64,000 bases of DNA. Origin: Lepidostoma basale. Taxonomy: Eukaryota > Arthropoda > Insecta > Trichoptera > Lepidostomatidae. The notes under the pieces were generated by a model that saw only the letters and a program-made list of their open reading frames with translations, searched no databases and was not told the DNA's origin. The stretch covers positions 186,001-250,000 of the forward strand of contig JAHDVF020001599.1 of assembly GCA_022606425.2 (NCBI GenBank). Reading direction: 5' to 3'. This document shows, piece by piece, positions 1 to 10,469 of this stretch (position 1 is the first letter of the stretch; each line of letters starts with the position of its first letter). Both the position numbers and the translations under genes were made by a program.

Positions 1-189
1 GCATCGTTTTATTGAATTATTTATGCACACATAAAAAAACTTCCCCAATAATTATTTGAAATAAAATTTATAAAAAACATGATGTTTTATTTGTAAAAAA
101 TACTAATAATTATGAATAAAAAAATCAATCAATCAAATAATTTCCATTTATGCGATTATAGATTCTGAAGTATCCAAAATAGCTTAAAA
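1..189. other. AT-rich, no feature seen
   Basis: Very AT-rich sequence. I see no coding signal or repeat arm before the RTE-A remnant that starts near 190. Confidence 0.5.
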
Positions 190-654
190 CCTATCCAAAA
201 TAGCTATAATGCCAGTGTACAATGGTGTTCTTGTACCTACCAGTAAGGAACCAAAGAATGGAAATGGCAAAAAAAGATTGAAGAATAGAGTGTAGAATGA
301 TAATACAAGAATTCAATGCGATGCGAATGATGGTGTTATGAACAAAATAATGAAAGGATCATTAAGATAGTTTAGACACATGGAAAGAATTAATGAATAA
401 AGAATGGTAAAACATATATAAGTTAACGATGTAAATGGAACTAAAAATAGAGGAACACTGAGGTGGCACGATAAAAAAAAAAACAAATATTGAATTTCGG
501 CCTCGTGAGGAGTCAGATAAATCAACGCGCGTGCATGACACGATGTATGAATGTTGAAAAAACAAGAGAAAATTTTCAGGAAAAAAAAGTGTGGCAGTCC
601 ATTCTTTCTGCCTACCCCTTCGGAGAGACGGCGTGATGGTTAGTTAGTTAGTTT
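190..654 (+). pseudogene. RTE-A non-LTR retrotransposon 3' end, decayed
   Basis: Remnant of the C-terminal part of an RTE/BovB-like reverse transcriptase. It can be followed from the segment equivalent to LSKKA...NGVLVPT (near 190-230) through the RWFGH..RM region and MNVEEAR to SAYPFGETA. The stop is followed at once by TGGTTAGTTAGTTAG, so the 3' UTR is almost absent and the element ends in a (TTAG)n tail, which is diagnostic of this family here. Several frameshifts, stops and short deletions make it non-functional. Confidence 0.8.
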
Positions 655-659
655 TAATT

Positions 660-1165
660 TATTGAAACAAATCAATTTCTCGAGAACAATTACATGTAGG
701 TACATTAATTAAATATAGCGAGCTTCACTTTTCATTTATTTCAGCAATTGAAAACATTTTTTTATATAAATCAAAAAAGGTCTATTTCGGGTTTATTAGT
801 TTTTAATTCAACATCCTGTATACGCCCGAACTGCTTAATTAAAGGAACGTAGTAGAGCATGTGTGAGTATGCAGAGACTGGGAACGTATTCCTTTGAGAA
901 ACAATATCTTTGGAAACTCCACATCACAAAATATCGACTCGTTGCACACTCCGCGTTCTCTCTGTGGATATGAAAAGCGGATACCCTTAAAAACTCTAAG
1001 AAGAAAATGTTTTTATTTTTAATATAAGTTTTCATGTTTGATTTGCTCAGGAAACATCGACATTAAAATAGCGATTGAGCGAATGGTCTGTTAACAATAC
1101 TAATGTTAATATTAATATATTTTTTATTAGCAGAAAGATTTTTTAATATTGTATAAAATTTTGCA
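660..1165. other. Unassigned AT-rich stretch
   Basis: No coding or repeat match to the families in this window was recognised. Open frames here are short and lack protein features. Confidence 0.4.
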
Positions 1166-1169
1166 ATCT

Positions 1170-1757
1170 TATATTAATATTATCATTAAAACGCTTGACC
1201 TGGACCTTGAAATAAAATGCAGAATTGAAGTTTCACGAAGTGCATTTAATAAAATGAGAACATTATTTTGCAACGATAATCTTAACTTGAAACTCCGACA
1301 AATAATGATTAAATGTTATATATGGTATGTTGTACTATATAGCTGCGGACCCTGGACCCGAAAAGTGAATGAAATGAACCGGTTGGAAGCATTCGAGATG
1401 TGGATAAACCGTATAATGCTCCGTATACCGTGGACGATAGGGTCAGTAATGCAGACGCACTGCAGACAGACAGAGCCAATAGAGAGCTGTTGTCGAGTGT
1501 GAAAATTAGAAAGGTCTTATATTTGGGTCATGTGCTGAGGGGAGAAAGATAGCACCTCCTTCGACTGATATTAATGGGTAAAGTGGAGGGACGTCGGGGA
1601 GTTGGTAGAAGCCAGCTGTACTGGCTGCAGAACATCAAAGAGTGGACAGGAATAACAAGAGTTTAGAACCTGTTCCAAGTGGCGCAGGATAGAGATGCCT
1701 TTGTTGCAGTGATCGCCAATGTTGGGGGTACCTGACACGGCACCGAAAGAAGAAGAA
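1170..1757 (+). pseudogene. RTE-B non-LTR retrotransposon 3' fragment
   Basis: C-terminal region of a second RTE-like reverse transcriptase. The recognisable parts are LYSCGPWT (normally LYGCETWT), NRLEAFEMW, YLGHVLRGE, LLRLI.GKVEGRRG.GR, EWTG and a terminal IANVGGT, spread over more than one frame. It ends in an AAG-rich tail (near 1745-1757), as do the other RTE-B copies at 5405 and 50648. Frameshifts near 1495 and in-frame stops show it is dead. Confidence 0.75.
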
Positions 1758-1759
1758 TC

Positions 1760-2098
1760 TTAATAAATATTGAATTCTGTTTTAAAATAAATATGATTTT
1801 TTTTGTATTTTATTTTAGGGGGGGATTATCCGCAGGTTTTCTCTAGAATGTCACTAAATTCTTGTCACCAAAGAGTCACAGTTCAAAGTTTTAGGTTTTT
1901 AATTGAAAGTTTATATTTCTTTCATGAAACTTGATTTCTGAGCTATTCTGGGAGGGCATTTAATATTTTTTGTCTAATCAACTCAAAATGATGCTGGGTT
2001 GTGGCTGTAATTTTATTTTTTTAAGAGAATGCATCCCTTGCTCCTGGTCGCTGATTCAAGTTAAATTAATTATTATCGAAACACTATGATACTTCAAA
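1760..2098. other. Unassigned
   Basis: No feature recognised between the RTE-B tail and the HH1 foldback. Confidence 0.4.
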
Positions 2099-2345
2099 AT
2101 AATTACTGTTTACAATTTAAAACTCTGTTATAATATCACAATTTCTTTTTTTTTTTTCACTGAGAGTTTCGCGACAGCTGTTTTGCCAACCGATGTTGGC
2201 ATCATCAGGTATTAGAATAAACTGTTTATTATATACACCTGATGATACCAACATCGGTTGGCGAAACAGCTTTTGCGACACTCTCGGTGAATAAAAAAGA
2301 AATTGTGATATTATAACAGAGTTTTAAATTTTAACAGTAATAATT
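2099..2345. repeat. HH1 foldback with two hammerhead-like arms
   Basis: Imperfect palindrome of two roughly 115-bp arms. The outer sequence (cacaatttctttt / aaaagaaattgtg) and the inner core are inverted copies of each other. The + strand core at 2239-2267 reads CTGATGA, T, ACCAAC/GTTGGC hairpin, GAAAC. The minus-strand arm (2171-2207) has the hairpin intact but G12 of GAAA changed (GCAAAAC). Stem III of the right arm has decayed. Related complete copies are at 34018 and 16858. Confidence 0.8.
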
Positions 2346-2358
2346 ATAATTTATTTTA

Positions 2359-3108
2359 ACGAACTAACTAACTAACCATCACGCCGTCTCCCCGGAGGGG
2401 TAGGCAGAAAAAATGGAACGCCACACTGTTCTGTCCTGACATACTTCTCTCGCTTCCTCTACATTCATACATTTTGTCATGCACGCACGTTGATTTCTCC
2501 AGCTCCTCACGTGTCCGACATTCATTATTTGATTGATTTGATCGTGCCACGTTTTCCTCGGCCTTCCTCTATTTCTAGCTCCGTTCACGCCGTTTACATA
2601 TAACTTCTTTACCATTCTGTCTTCACTCATTCTTTCCGTGTGTCCAAACCATCTTAATGACCCTTTCCTTATTTTGTTCATAACACTTTCATTCGCACCA
2701 CATTCATTTCTTATACTTGCATTTGTCACTCTATCATATACAGATTTGCCACACATTCGTCTTAGAGATCTCATTTCTACTGCATTTATTCTACTTTCAT
2801 CCTTCTTTTGCCAGTTCCATGCTTCACTTCCATACATAAGGGTCGGCACAAGAACACCATTGTGCACTGCCATCTTGGCTTTTTTGGATAGGCTTTTGTT
2901 TGCGATGACAACTTTAAGTGCACCATTTATTCTGTTGCCTGCCCCAACCCTTCTTTCAATATCCTTCTCCACCCTCCCATCCTTTGTAAACATACTTCCT
3001 AAATAAACAAATTCATCCACTTGTTCCAGATTTTCACCGTTTACACTAATGTTGCAGACTGTCATGCTTCCTTCTTTTTCGAAAATCATTACCTTGGACT
3101 TAAATCGT
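2359..3108 (-). pseudogene. RTE-A retrotransposon, longest clean 3' fragment
   Basis: A 236-codon open frame (2379-3089) covers the C-terminal third of an RTE-like reverse transcriptase: SKV.IFEKE, the linker Y-LGS-F-KDGR...DIERRVGAGN, the LYGSEAW box (here LMYGSEAW), EMRSLRRMCG, SLRWFGH.ERM, NRGRPRKTW and the terminal MNVEEAREVCQDR...SAYPSGETA. The finger, palm catalytic YADD and endonuclease are absent, so this is a 5'-truncated copy. Its 3' end is at 2359-2376, the (TTAG)n tail read on the minus strand. No ATG role should be inferred. This copy is the best local guide to the family's 3' third. Confidence 0.88.
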
Positions 3109-3109
3109 A

Positions 3110-3628
3110 TGTGAAGAAATTTTTTACAAATTTACAAGTGTCAAACTAATTTGGACTAAATTTGGAACTGTTCAAAAATTTTTTCGCGAACGTTCTTACC
3201 GAAAGTTCTTACTGAAATTATTAGTTAGTGAGTTAGTTTATCTGTTTTTATAATAGTTAATAGATCTTCAGTAGAACATTTTTCGTACAGGTATTACTGA
3301 CCCTACCCACAACAAATTGTTCGAACAATTCAGCTGAAGAAAAATCTGATGTTTTTCTAAGAATACATTTTATAAACTTAAATAGTTATGGAGATGTATT
3401 TTTCAATTCAATTTTTGGCTTTATACAGAACACCTAAGTTCCAAAACACGTAGATCTTTTTGATAGTTACCTGCGGCAATCCAATGGGGAGAGCAATTAT
3501 GGTGTTTCTGTCCCTACAGATTTTGTCATTTTTTAGTGTGGTATTTGTAAAAAAATATTTTATGTTTACTTAAAAGTGGGCCACCTTGCTGATTTCCTTG
3601 CTGGAATTTATTTTGTTCAATTATAATG
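3110..3628. other. Unassigned
   Basis: No gene recognised. A short TTAG-rich patch near 3220-3240 may be an isolated RTE-A tail. Confidence 0.35.
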
Positions 3629-3629
3629 A

Positions 3630-3706
3630 CATGTTTTGCCTTCCTAATGCATTAAAAAAATGCTTGATACTATCTCAGAAAGGCGAAACATATCATTCCC
3701 AAAAAT
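3630..3706. repeat. HH2 foldback remnant
   Basis: Facing arms GACATGTTTTGCC...GGCGAAACATATC correspond to the HH2 palindrome and GAAAC core. The upstream TTGATAA box is no longer intact. Confidence 0.55.
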
Positions 3707-3739
3707 TAAAATATGACTCATAATAATTCAGAACGCTTG

Positions 3740-3932
3740 AACTTTCTTGGCCAAATTAATCAAATTTTAAAGGTTGGTCATATTAGAAGTCGGAAGAATC
3801 AACGTGCGTGTATGACTCGCTTTATGAATGTGGAGGAAGCTAGAGAGGTGTGCCAGAATAGAGTAGTGTGGCAGTCCATTATCTCTGCCTATCCTTACGG
3901 GGAAACTGCGTGATGGTTTGTTTTGTTTGTTT
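3740..3932 (+). pseudogene. RTE-A 3' end
   Basis: The frame at 3713-3913 encodes the family's last 60 or so residues: QINQIL, GHIRSRKNQRACMTR, MNVEEAREVCQ and SAYPYGETA, then stop. The tail is GTTTGTTTG-like rather than (TTAG)n, so the 3' tail has diverged. Confidence 0.8.
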
Positions 3933-3974
3933 GTTATTGAACTTTATTTTTACACCGTTTAATTTTAATTCATT

Positions 3975-4050
3975 AAATCAACCGGTTCGTTCCCACCCGA
4001 GCACCGTCAGTGTTTAAACAGTCGGTCAGTTTGATGTAAACAATTTCTTT
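3975..4050 (-). repeat. HH6 hammerhead-like arm, decayed
   Basis: Read on the minus strand: CTGACGG, GCTCGGGTGGGA, ACGAACCGGTT. Compared with intact HH6 the core has substitutions in CTGACGA and GAAAC, but the ACCGGT palindrome is kept. Confidence 0.5.
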
Positions 4051-4074
4051 TTCATAATAAGTAGATGAGTTAGT

Positions 4075-4680
4075 GTATTTAGTAAGTATGTTTACAAGAT
4101 ATGGGCGAGTGGAGAGGGATATTGAAAGAAGGGTTGGGGCAGGCAACAAAGTGAATGGTGCACTTAAAGTTGTCATCGCAAACAAAAACTTATCCAAAAT
4201 CTAGAATGGCAGTGCACAATTGTGTTCTTCTACCGACCCTTATGTATGGAAGCGAAGCATGGAACTGGCAAAAGAAGGATGAAAGCAGAATAAATGCAGT
4301 ATCTTAGACAAATGTGTGGATACTCTGTGTATAATAGAGTGTCGAATGAAAATATAAGAAATGAATGCGGTGCGAATGATGGCGTTATAAACAAAATAAT
4401 GAAAGAATCATTAAGATGGTTTGGGCATATGGATAGAATGAATAAAAAAAAGAATGGTAAAAAATATATATGTTAACGATGTAAATTGAACCAGAAATAG
4501 AGGAAGACCGAGAAAACGTGGCACGATCAAATAAATCAAATATTGAATGTCGACCATGTGAGGAGTCAGATAAATTGACGCGCGTGCATGACACGATGTA
4601 TGAATGTTGTGGAACGAGAAAAATATGTCAGGAAAGAAAAGTGTGGCAGTCCATTATTTTTCGTTAGTAAGTTAGTTAGC
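4075..4680 (+). pseudogene. RTE-A 3' region, frameshifted
   Basis: Continuous similarity from the SMFTRYGRVERDIERRVG segment to VWQSI, followed by a TTAGTAAGTTAGTTAG tail. A deletion near 4197 and another near 4300 (loss of the EMRS segment) break the frame, and later stops add to this. About 600 bp long, collinear with 2359-3108. Confidence 0.83.
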
Positions 4681-4689
4681 TGTTATCTA

Positions 4690-5400
4690 CTATAGAAAAC
4701 GATAATTTTTATTGTAATAATTATTTATTATGGAGTTAAATATCATTTTTCAAGAAATACAAAAAACAATCTGGAAACGAAAATAGACATTTCTTAACCA
4801 TAAAAACTTAAATTTACAACCATCTGCTTTCAGTGAGAATATTTCGATCCCTTGTCATTAAGATAATGTTCTCTGAATTTTTCTGAAAAAGACACTATTC
4901 GTTAGTTTTCTTTTTAGAAATAAGTATGAATAATCAAAAATACGAATTGTTTTTGACAGTCTGCTACAATATTATTAATTTAAATTCTAGAATGTTCCAA
5001 ATTTTCAGAGGTTATTTATTCAAATGAATGCTTTGGTAAAAAAAGTGTGTCTCCGTCCCATAAAACTGTCTAGACAGTGAATCCGTAGGCTTATTCCTGT
5101 AGGGATTGTTCTTTTACGTGTTTTTGCACACAATACAAGTCTAATCATATCTCTTTGAGTAAACTTTAAATATCATTGTAATATCACAACGCTTTATAGA
5201 AATTTTACATTTTTATCTTACATTTGACATTGAAAGAGAGACGACAATCAGGAAAAAAATCCCTAAATAAAATAATAATACACTTAAAGTAATTTGTAAT
5301 AATTATTTGTTATAATTTTTTTTTAAGTATAATTTTTAATTAAATTTAATTTAGTAATTTGTAATAATTAATAAATATGACAATGTCAATTTAAAACTAA
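4690..5400. other. Unassigned AT-rich stretch
   Basis: Nothing coding or repeated was recognised. Confidence 0.35.
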
Positions 5401-5404
5401 GACA

Positions 5405-5863
5405 GAGGATGTAAAAGTGTTATGTGTGGTCTGTTCTGTTATATGGGTGTGAGACATGGACATTAAAAGTAAACAAAATGAACCGGTTAGAGGCATTTGA
5501 AATGTGGCTTCACCGAAGAATGTTCAGGATCCCATGGACAGACAAAGTGACGAACACAGAACTCCTGAATCGTGCAGGAGTAAATAGAGTGCTGCTGACA
5601 TTAATTAAAGTCCGCAAGATTTCATATCTGGGTTACGTTCTGCGAGGAGAGAAGTATCGCCTGCTGCATCTAATATTGAAGGCAAAAATAGAGGGCCGCA
5701 GGGGGGCAGGTAGAAGGCAGATCTCTTGGCTGCGCAATGTGAGGGAATGGACGGGAATTGGAACTGTGGAGGAGCTATTCCGGACAGCGCAGGATAGGGA
5801 AGAGTTTACCAGAGTGATCACCAACGTCGGGGGGACCTGACAGGGCACTTTAAGAAGAAGAAG
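5405..5863 (+). pseudogene. RTE-B 3' fragment, frame largely open
   Basis: A 138-codon open frame (5424-5840) with LLYGCETWTLKVN, RLEAFEMW, RIPWTDKVTN, KISYLGYVLRGE, EGRRGAGRR, WLRNVREWTG and a terminal ITNVGGT. It is followed by a stop, a short UTR and an (AAG)n tail at 5850-5863. This is the cleanest RTE-B piece. It lacks all catalytic RT motifs, so it is a 5'-truncated insertion. Confidence 0.83.
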
Positions 5864-5897
5864 AAGTAATTTGTATTAACATCACTTTATTTGGTAA

Positions 5898-5937
5898 CAC
5901 CAACCGGTTTCGCTCCTGCCGGAGCTTCGTCAGGGTG
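5898..5937 (-). ncRNA. Hammerhead ribozyme candidate, HH6 left arm
   Basis: Read 5' to 3' on the minus strand: CACC, CTGACGA, A, GCTCC-GGCA-GGAGC, GAA, ACCGGT, T (cleavage), GGTG. The core bases C3 to A9, G12 to A14 and A15.1/U16.1 fit a type I hammerhead. The cleavage triplet would be GUU. Stem I has four pairs (CACC/GGTG), stem II five pairs, and stem III is a palindrome suited to a dimer. One extra A lies between A9 and stem II, as in all families here. Activity is inference. Confidence 0.65.
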
Positions 5938-6023
5938 AGAAAGTAAACGGTTTACTCTCTCTATATAACCCTGACGAAGCTCTGGCGGGAGCGAAACTAG
6001 TTGGTGTTACCAAATAAAATGGT

Positions 6024-6416
6024 ATTTTTCTTCTTCTTCTTCCTTATTGTAGACCTATGTGGTCTGTTCTCCAGAGTGTTGCTCCTCCTGTGAGGTAGAT
6101 TTCTAGCTGTCCTTCCATCTTTTAGGAGGTCTTCCACGAGGACGAGTCCCATGAAGTTGATTGTGTAATGCAATATAGGGGAGTCTGGTTGTGTCCATTC
6201 TTTGAACATGACCGTACTAGTCCATTTTTCACTGACTGCTCCATCTTATAATATCTTAAAACTCGCATATCTCTCTTATTCTGGTGTTCCTCACGCAATC
6301 CCTCAGTGTCTTGCCTGCTATCGTCCTCAGTGTCTTCATTTCGGAAGTCCTCAAAACTTGTTTGGTCGTTACTGTGTCTGCCCTTGCTTCGACGCCATAT
6401 GTTATTATAATAAAAT
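6024..6416 (-). mobile_element. RTE-C insertion with 12-bp target duplication
   Basis: A 5'-truncated RTE-like element with its (GAA)n tail at 6024-6042 (minus orientation). It encodes, with frame breaks, TSEMKTLRTIAGKTLRDCVRN, IREICE, HVQRM and GRPPKRWKDS. Both sides carry the perfect 12-bp repeat AAATAAAATGGT (6012-6023 and 6417-6428), so the insertion boundaries are exact. The host sequence is the HH6 element, so HH6 was there first. Confidence 0.88.
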
Positions 6417-6529
6417 AAATAAAATGGTGTTAAAACAGATAACTAAAACTGTATTATAATTTTATTTAATAATTTCACACCACAAATTAAGTGCTTCATA
6501 CGAAAGTTTAAAAATATCCCTGTTTATGA

Positions 6530-6834
6530 TTTCTTGAATAATCATGTAAAACTCCCTATTTAACAATGAAACGTAGGAAACTACTATGTGTCAGAAAGTA
6601 TATAATAATTATTTTTGTTCATTTATGAATTATTTTCAACAGTTTATGCACCTTGAAAGTATCACCTGCGGCGGGTGAACAAAAAGTGAAGTCGACACCC
6701 GCGTTTATTAAGTGACATATCATTTGATTGAAGGTTTACGCGTACACACTGTGAAAGTTCATTTAAATTTGGAATAGAATTAAATCACACGTGTTCTTAC
6801 TCCATTTTTTATTTATTAATAAATATTTTTATAG
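6530..6834. other. Unassigned
   Basis: AT-rich with a small GC-richer patch near 6660-6710. No feature recognised. Confidence 0.35.
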
Positions 6835-6990
6835 ATTTATTGAAAGTCAAGACATTAACACTGTGGAATAAACAAAGTTATTGTCAATTTCCAAAGTGTA
6901 TTTTTAGAGATTAAAAATAATTATTGTATCAAGCACAACATGTCGTGGAGGTGACCTCCATCCACAGGTGTAAATATATAACTCATTTTT
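6835..6990 (-). repeat. HH3 single arm, decayed
   Basis: Contains the family's outer segment (ATTAACACTGTGGAAT) and, on the minus strand, CTGTGGA, GGAGG/CCTCC hairpin, ACGACATGT. Stem II is intact but the catalytic boxes are mutated. Confidence 0.6.
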
Positions 6991-7524
6991 AACCAGAGAA
7001 AGACTTACGATATTATATAAAGATATATATTAAGAAAACTATTATGACGAATCCTTAGAAGTATCAATTACAGCGGGGAAAGCACACATTTACTAAGCAA
7101 TTCAATTAAAAATCATAATAAAAGTAATTAAAAAAACTGTATTATCCCCCATTTTATCATTAAATCATTTAATTTCAAACTATCATATAATATTAATAAA
7201 TAAAATAACTTTACACTTTCGTAAAAACTACCTGATTTGTGGGCTAGCATTAAACAGAATGATAGAAGACACTCTGTAATTTATAAATAACCTAATTTAG
7301 ATTTTTAAAACTGTCAACCCGCTAGCCAAGTTTGGTCAAGGTAATAAAAAAAAAAAAAGGAAATTTTATTTACAAACATTGGAAACAATATTAATCAAAA
7401 GTTTAATGTATTTATTAGGATAATATAAGAGAAGCTACCAATTACAATCGTAAAATAAAGAGCCAATGAAAATTGTATAAGTTTCTCGAAATTTGTTAAT
7501 TAAAAAAAAAATTGAATTAATAAT
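6990..7524. other. Unassigned AT-rich stretch
   Basis: No coding or family match recognised. Confidence 0.35.
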
Positions 7525-7637
7525 TATCTAACTTACCATCACGCCCTCTCCCGTAAGGGGTGGGTAGAAAGAATTGACAGCCACACGGTTTTTTCCAGCA
7601 TATTTCTCTCGATTCATCAACATTCATGCATCTTATA
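7525..7637 (-). pseudogene. RTE-A 3' tip
   Basis: Minus-strand match to the last 35 or so codons of RTE-A with the terminal ACCATCACGCC motif. It is cut off by the JK element starting at 7638. Confidence 0.7.
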
Positions 7638-7978
7638 TGAGGGAGTTTGGTAGCTATCCGTGGCTTTATCCCACTGCATTCTTTTTGGGCATACTCCACC
7701 AATAGTTTACAGAAAGGGGAAAGGGTTCACACTTACAAATTTATTCTGACTTATCAGGGGATTCTTAGAGAATTCCGTAATCTTGGAGGCTATGCATCTT
7801 TATGCTCCGGATGGCTATATTCAACATCGACAGCACGGATTGTTTTAGCTCCTAACTGCAGAACCAACCTGCTCCTGGTGATGCCGGTGGGGAGAGCAAT
7901 CAAATTGCTGAACACGATTGGAAATCTACGTCTTTTATATTAGTGAAAGTATGTTCAGAAGACAAATAGTGTCTTGTA
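7638..7978 (+). pseudogene. JK (Jockey/CR1-group) C-terminal fragment
   Basis: Encodes, across frames, the JK segment YGSYPWLYPTAFFLG, then a region equivalent to IFAPDRFLQQRQHRLF, then NCRTNLLLVMPVGRAIKLLN and a partial FYISE.MFRRQI. It stops without the 3' UTR and runs straight into a second JK copy. Confidence 0.75.
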
Positions 7979-8682
7979 TTGCTACTCTAGAGCATTGAGA
8001 ACTGTGTATTATAGATACACAATGAACAACCAGCAACTAACACACGTATCTACGATGAAGGATCTTGGGATCATTTATGAGAGTAGGCTGACTTTTCGTG
8101 CACATATCGAGAGGATTTGTGACATTGCACTGAAGATTTTGGGCTTCATCATTCGGACCGGAAGAGTTTTCAGAAATCCCAATGTGCTAAGAGTCCTATA
8201 CAACGCGTTGGTTCGGAGCAGACTCGAAAGTGGTTCTGTGATATGGAGTCCTCACGAGGCGAGATATTCCGTTATGCTGGAGAGAGTTCAGAAAAAATTT
8301 CTGAGGTATCTCTACATGAGGGAGTATGGTAGTTATCCGTGGCTCTATCCCACGGCATTTGCATAGCACATATTGTTTTACCAACCGGCCACCAGAATCA
8401 ATCTGCCTCTGGTGACACCGGTGGGAAGAGGAATTACTCTGCTGAACGCGGTCTCCTCGGAGATCGACGTCTTTTATATTAGTGAAGGTACGTTCAGGGG
8501 ACAAATACTCATGACTTTAGAAAGTATGCTTTCTTCCTAATGTCAAACCATCTCTAATGCGTTCCTGGTACTTTGTTGTATTTTTTATAATATTTTACCT
8601 GTACTCAATAGATGCCTTAAACATTTTCCTGTTTGTAATGTCTTTTGAGTTAATAAACTGATTTGATTTGATTTGATTAAAG
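7979..8682 (+). pseudogene. JK RT thumb region plus 3' UTR, internal deletion
   Basis: The open frame 7974-8366 covers the RT connection/thumb of a Jockey-group element: MKDLGIIYESRLTFRAHIER, ALKILGFIIR, LRVLYNALVRSRLESGSVIW, VQKKFLRYLYMREYGSYPWL. Near 8365 an internal deletion joins it to the C-terminal RTN..LVTPVGRGI.LLNAVSSEIDVFYISE segment. The 3' UTR ends TTAATAAACTGATTTGATTTGATTTG, a (TTGAT)n tail. Confidence 0.83.
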
Positions 8683-8793
8683 TCGAACCATCTTTCATGC
8701 GTTGGTGGTATACCTGTTCTCAATAGATGCCTTAAACTTTAATTGTTTTTGTAATGTTTTGAAAAAATAAACTGATTTCATTTGATTTGATCG
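8683..8793 (+). repeat. JK 3' UTR tail copy
   Basis: A third JK 3' end in tandem, from CGAACCATCTTTCATGCG to AATAAACTGATTTCATTTGATTTGAT. Three JK 3' ends thus lie head to tail between 7638 and 8793. Confidence 0.75.
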
Positions 8794-9045
8794 TGTCATG
8801 CACGCACGACATGCCCCGTTTTTCTACCTTTTCCTCTATTTCTATTATAGTTTAGTTTACATCGTCAACATATAAATTTTTTACTATTATTTTCAATATT
8901 TCCATACCATCACTTTAATTCGCACTGCATTCACTTATATTATAATACCTTTATTTTCATTTGATAATCTATCATACACAGATTTTCACACATTCGTCTA
9001 AGATATCTCATTTCTAGATAAGCTTATTCTAAACTTCCCTTTGTC
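8794..9045 (-). pseudogene. RTE-A internal fragment
   Basis: Minus-strand similarity to the GHVRSR-to-LRRMCG region of RTE-A, with many small deletions. Confidence 0.65.
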
Positions 9046-9769
9046 TGACCGTCCAATGCTATATTATCCTAGTGCAGTATCGAACCTGATTTGACCTTTC
9101 ATTGTAATATTCAGTAACCTAGGGTTAACCCTAGAGTATCTAGGAAATTTATAAATATTTTCACACATTGGCTAAGTTTTGTATTTTTTTTAAATTTAAT
9201 TTTTTAGTTATAAAGAAAAAAATATTTCTTACAACTAGTATATAAAATTTTCAATACAATGCATATGATAAAATAGTTCACGTATAATAAAAAAAAAATC
9301 TATAAAAACGAAAAGGCATAAAACACACATATAAAAAATGCAACCAAAAATAAATTAAAAATAGACGTACACAATATACCATATTTGTTGTGATATATAT
9401 GAATATTTTTAGAGTCTTATATAACTTGCGGTAAGCTATTAAATTATTTAAACCCTTGTAAAAAAATCTATTTTCGAAACCTCTTTAGAATGTTCTATAA
9501 TTTTACAATTTTGCATTGTTTCTCATTGGGTACCCATGTACTTCATGATTGTCAGTAACCTGGTCATATAAATATTTTTGTAGAAGACCACCTCTCAATT
9601 TGTAAACAAAAATAAATGTATTTAAGGTGACTTTTTGTCTGATTGATAATTTGAATATTTTTAGCACCGGTTTTATTAATCAAATATATAGCGGTAGAAC
9701 AATAATTAAAGTGAGGGCAATTATCGCATTGTAAATCAGGGGTGCATGCTTTCAAGTTACCATATTGAT
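9046..9769. other. Unassigned AT-rich stretch
   Basis: No feature recognised. Confidence 0.35.
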
Positions 9770-9910
9770 AAACAAGAAAAATGTTCTGATTTGAACTTTT
9801 CCTAAGATCATATATTTATCATTTGTATCAAAAAACATATGAAAATGCCACAGGAAAGCAAAACGTATCACTTGACCAAAAAAATAATTAAACTTCTAGA
9901 AAATAAATAT
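9770..9910 (+). repeat. HH2 arm, strongly decayed
   Basis: Contains ATGCCACAGGAAAGC, AAAACGTATC and the family's AAACTTCTAGAAAA segment in order. Confidence 0.5.
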
Positions 9911-10324
9911 TAAAAAAAAAAAAAACAATATGGAGTACGTCACTGATCAAGACACAATTATAAAATAAACTCTAGTTTATTGAGTTGATTGAGTTCATCC
10001 AACAATGATGATTTAATACCTTCAAAACATGTCGAGAAAAATCTATTTAATGTTGTTTTAATTCATATAATGGAATTCCATATAACATAATGATACTATA
10101 CAATATTAAAGTTCTATCATTATGAACATTTTTCATCCGTAATTGCTTTTTTAATTATATAGACCTAAAAATATTTTAATTAAAAAACAATAATATAAAT
10201 AATACTATATTAACATAAGTAATACTGTTGGAACATTTGGACACCATTGGATTATACGATAATCGTTCAAATTTAACCCCCCACCATTTTCATTTCATAT
10301 ATAAACCTAACAAATATTGATATA
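9911..10324. other. Unassigned AT-rich stretch
   Basis: No feature recognised. Confidence 0.35.
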
Positions 10325-10465
10325 CTCGTAGGTACCAGAAGAGCGGCCGAAACCGGTTGGACTAAATCTATATTTCAAAAAGATTTATACATTTTTTCGT
10401 TGTATTCATTTGAATTTATTTTTTACTATTGAGTTTTACATCATTGTTCAAGAAGCAATAAAAAT
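10325..10465 (+). repeat. Mosaic arm: HH6 core with HH2 3' end
   Basis: Has GAGCGGCCGAAACCGGTTGG (the HH6 GAAAC + ACCGGT box) followed about 80 bp later by GAGTTTTACATCATTGTTCA and AGCAATAAA, which is the HH2 3' terminus. The upstream CTGACGA box is degenerate. It suggests that families exchange ends. Confidence 0.5.
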
Positions 10466-10469
10466 GGCA

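Larger units (their letters stand above)
5864..6530. repeat. HH6 foldback element interrupted by RTE-C
   Basis: Left arm 5864-5940 and right arm 5960-6023 are inverted copies containing CTGACGA, GCTCC/GGAGC (or GCTCT/GGAGC) hairpin and GAAAC. The right arm resumes at 6417 after a 393-bp insertion. The downstream body (to about 6530) includes CACCACAAATTAAGTGCTTC, which recurs after HH6 arms at 37165, 39890, 43280 and 58687. Confidence 0.8.

Noticed and set aside
620..660. (TTAG)n stretches as telomere-like (TTAGG)n sequence.
   Set aside because: The unit is four bases and always follows the RTE-A stop codon, so it is the element's tail.
2099..2345. HH1 foldbacks as ordinary TIR DNA transposons (MITEs).
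   Set aside because: Ends vary, single-arm copies are common, related families have 12-15 bp duplications, and the arms hold a hammerhead core. A DNA transposon would give short fixed duplications.
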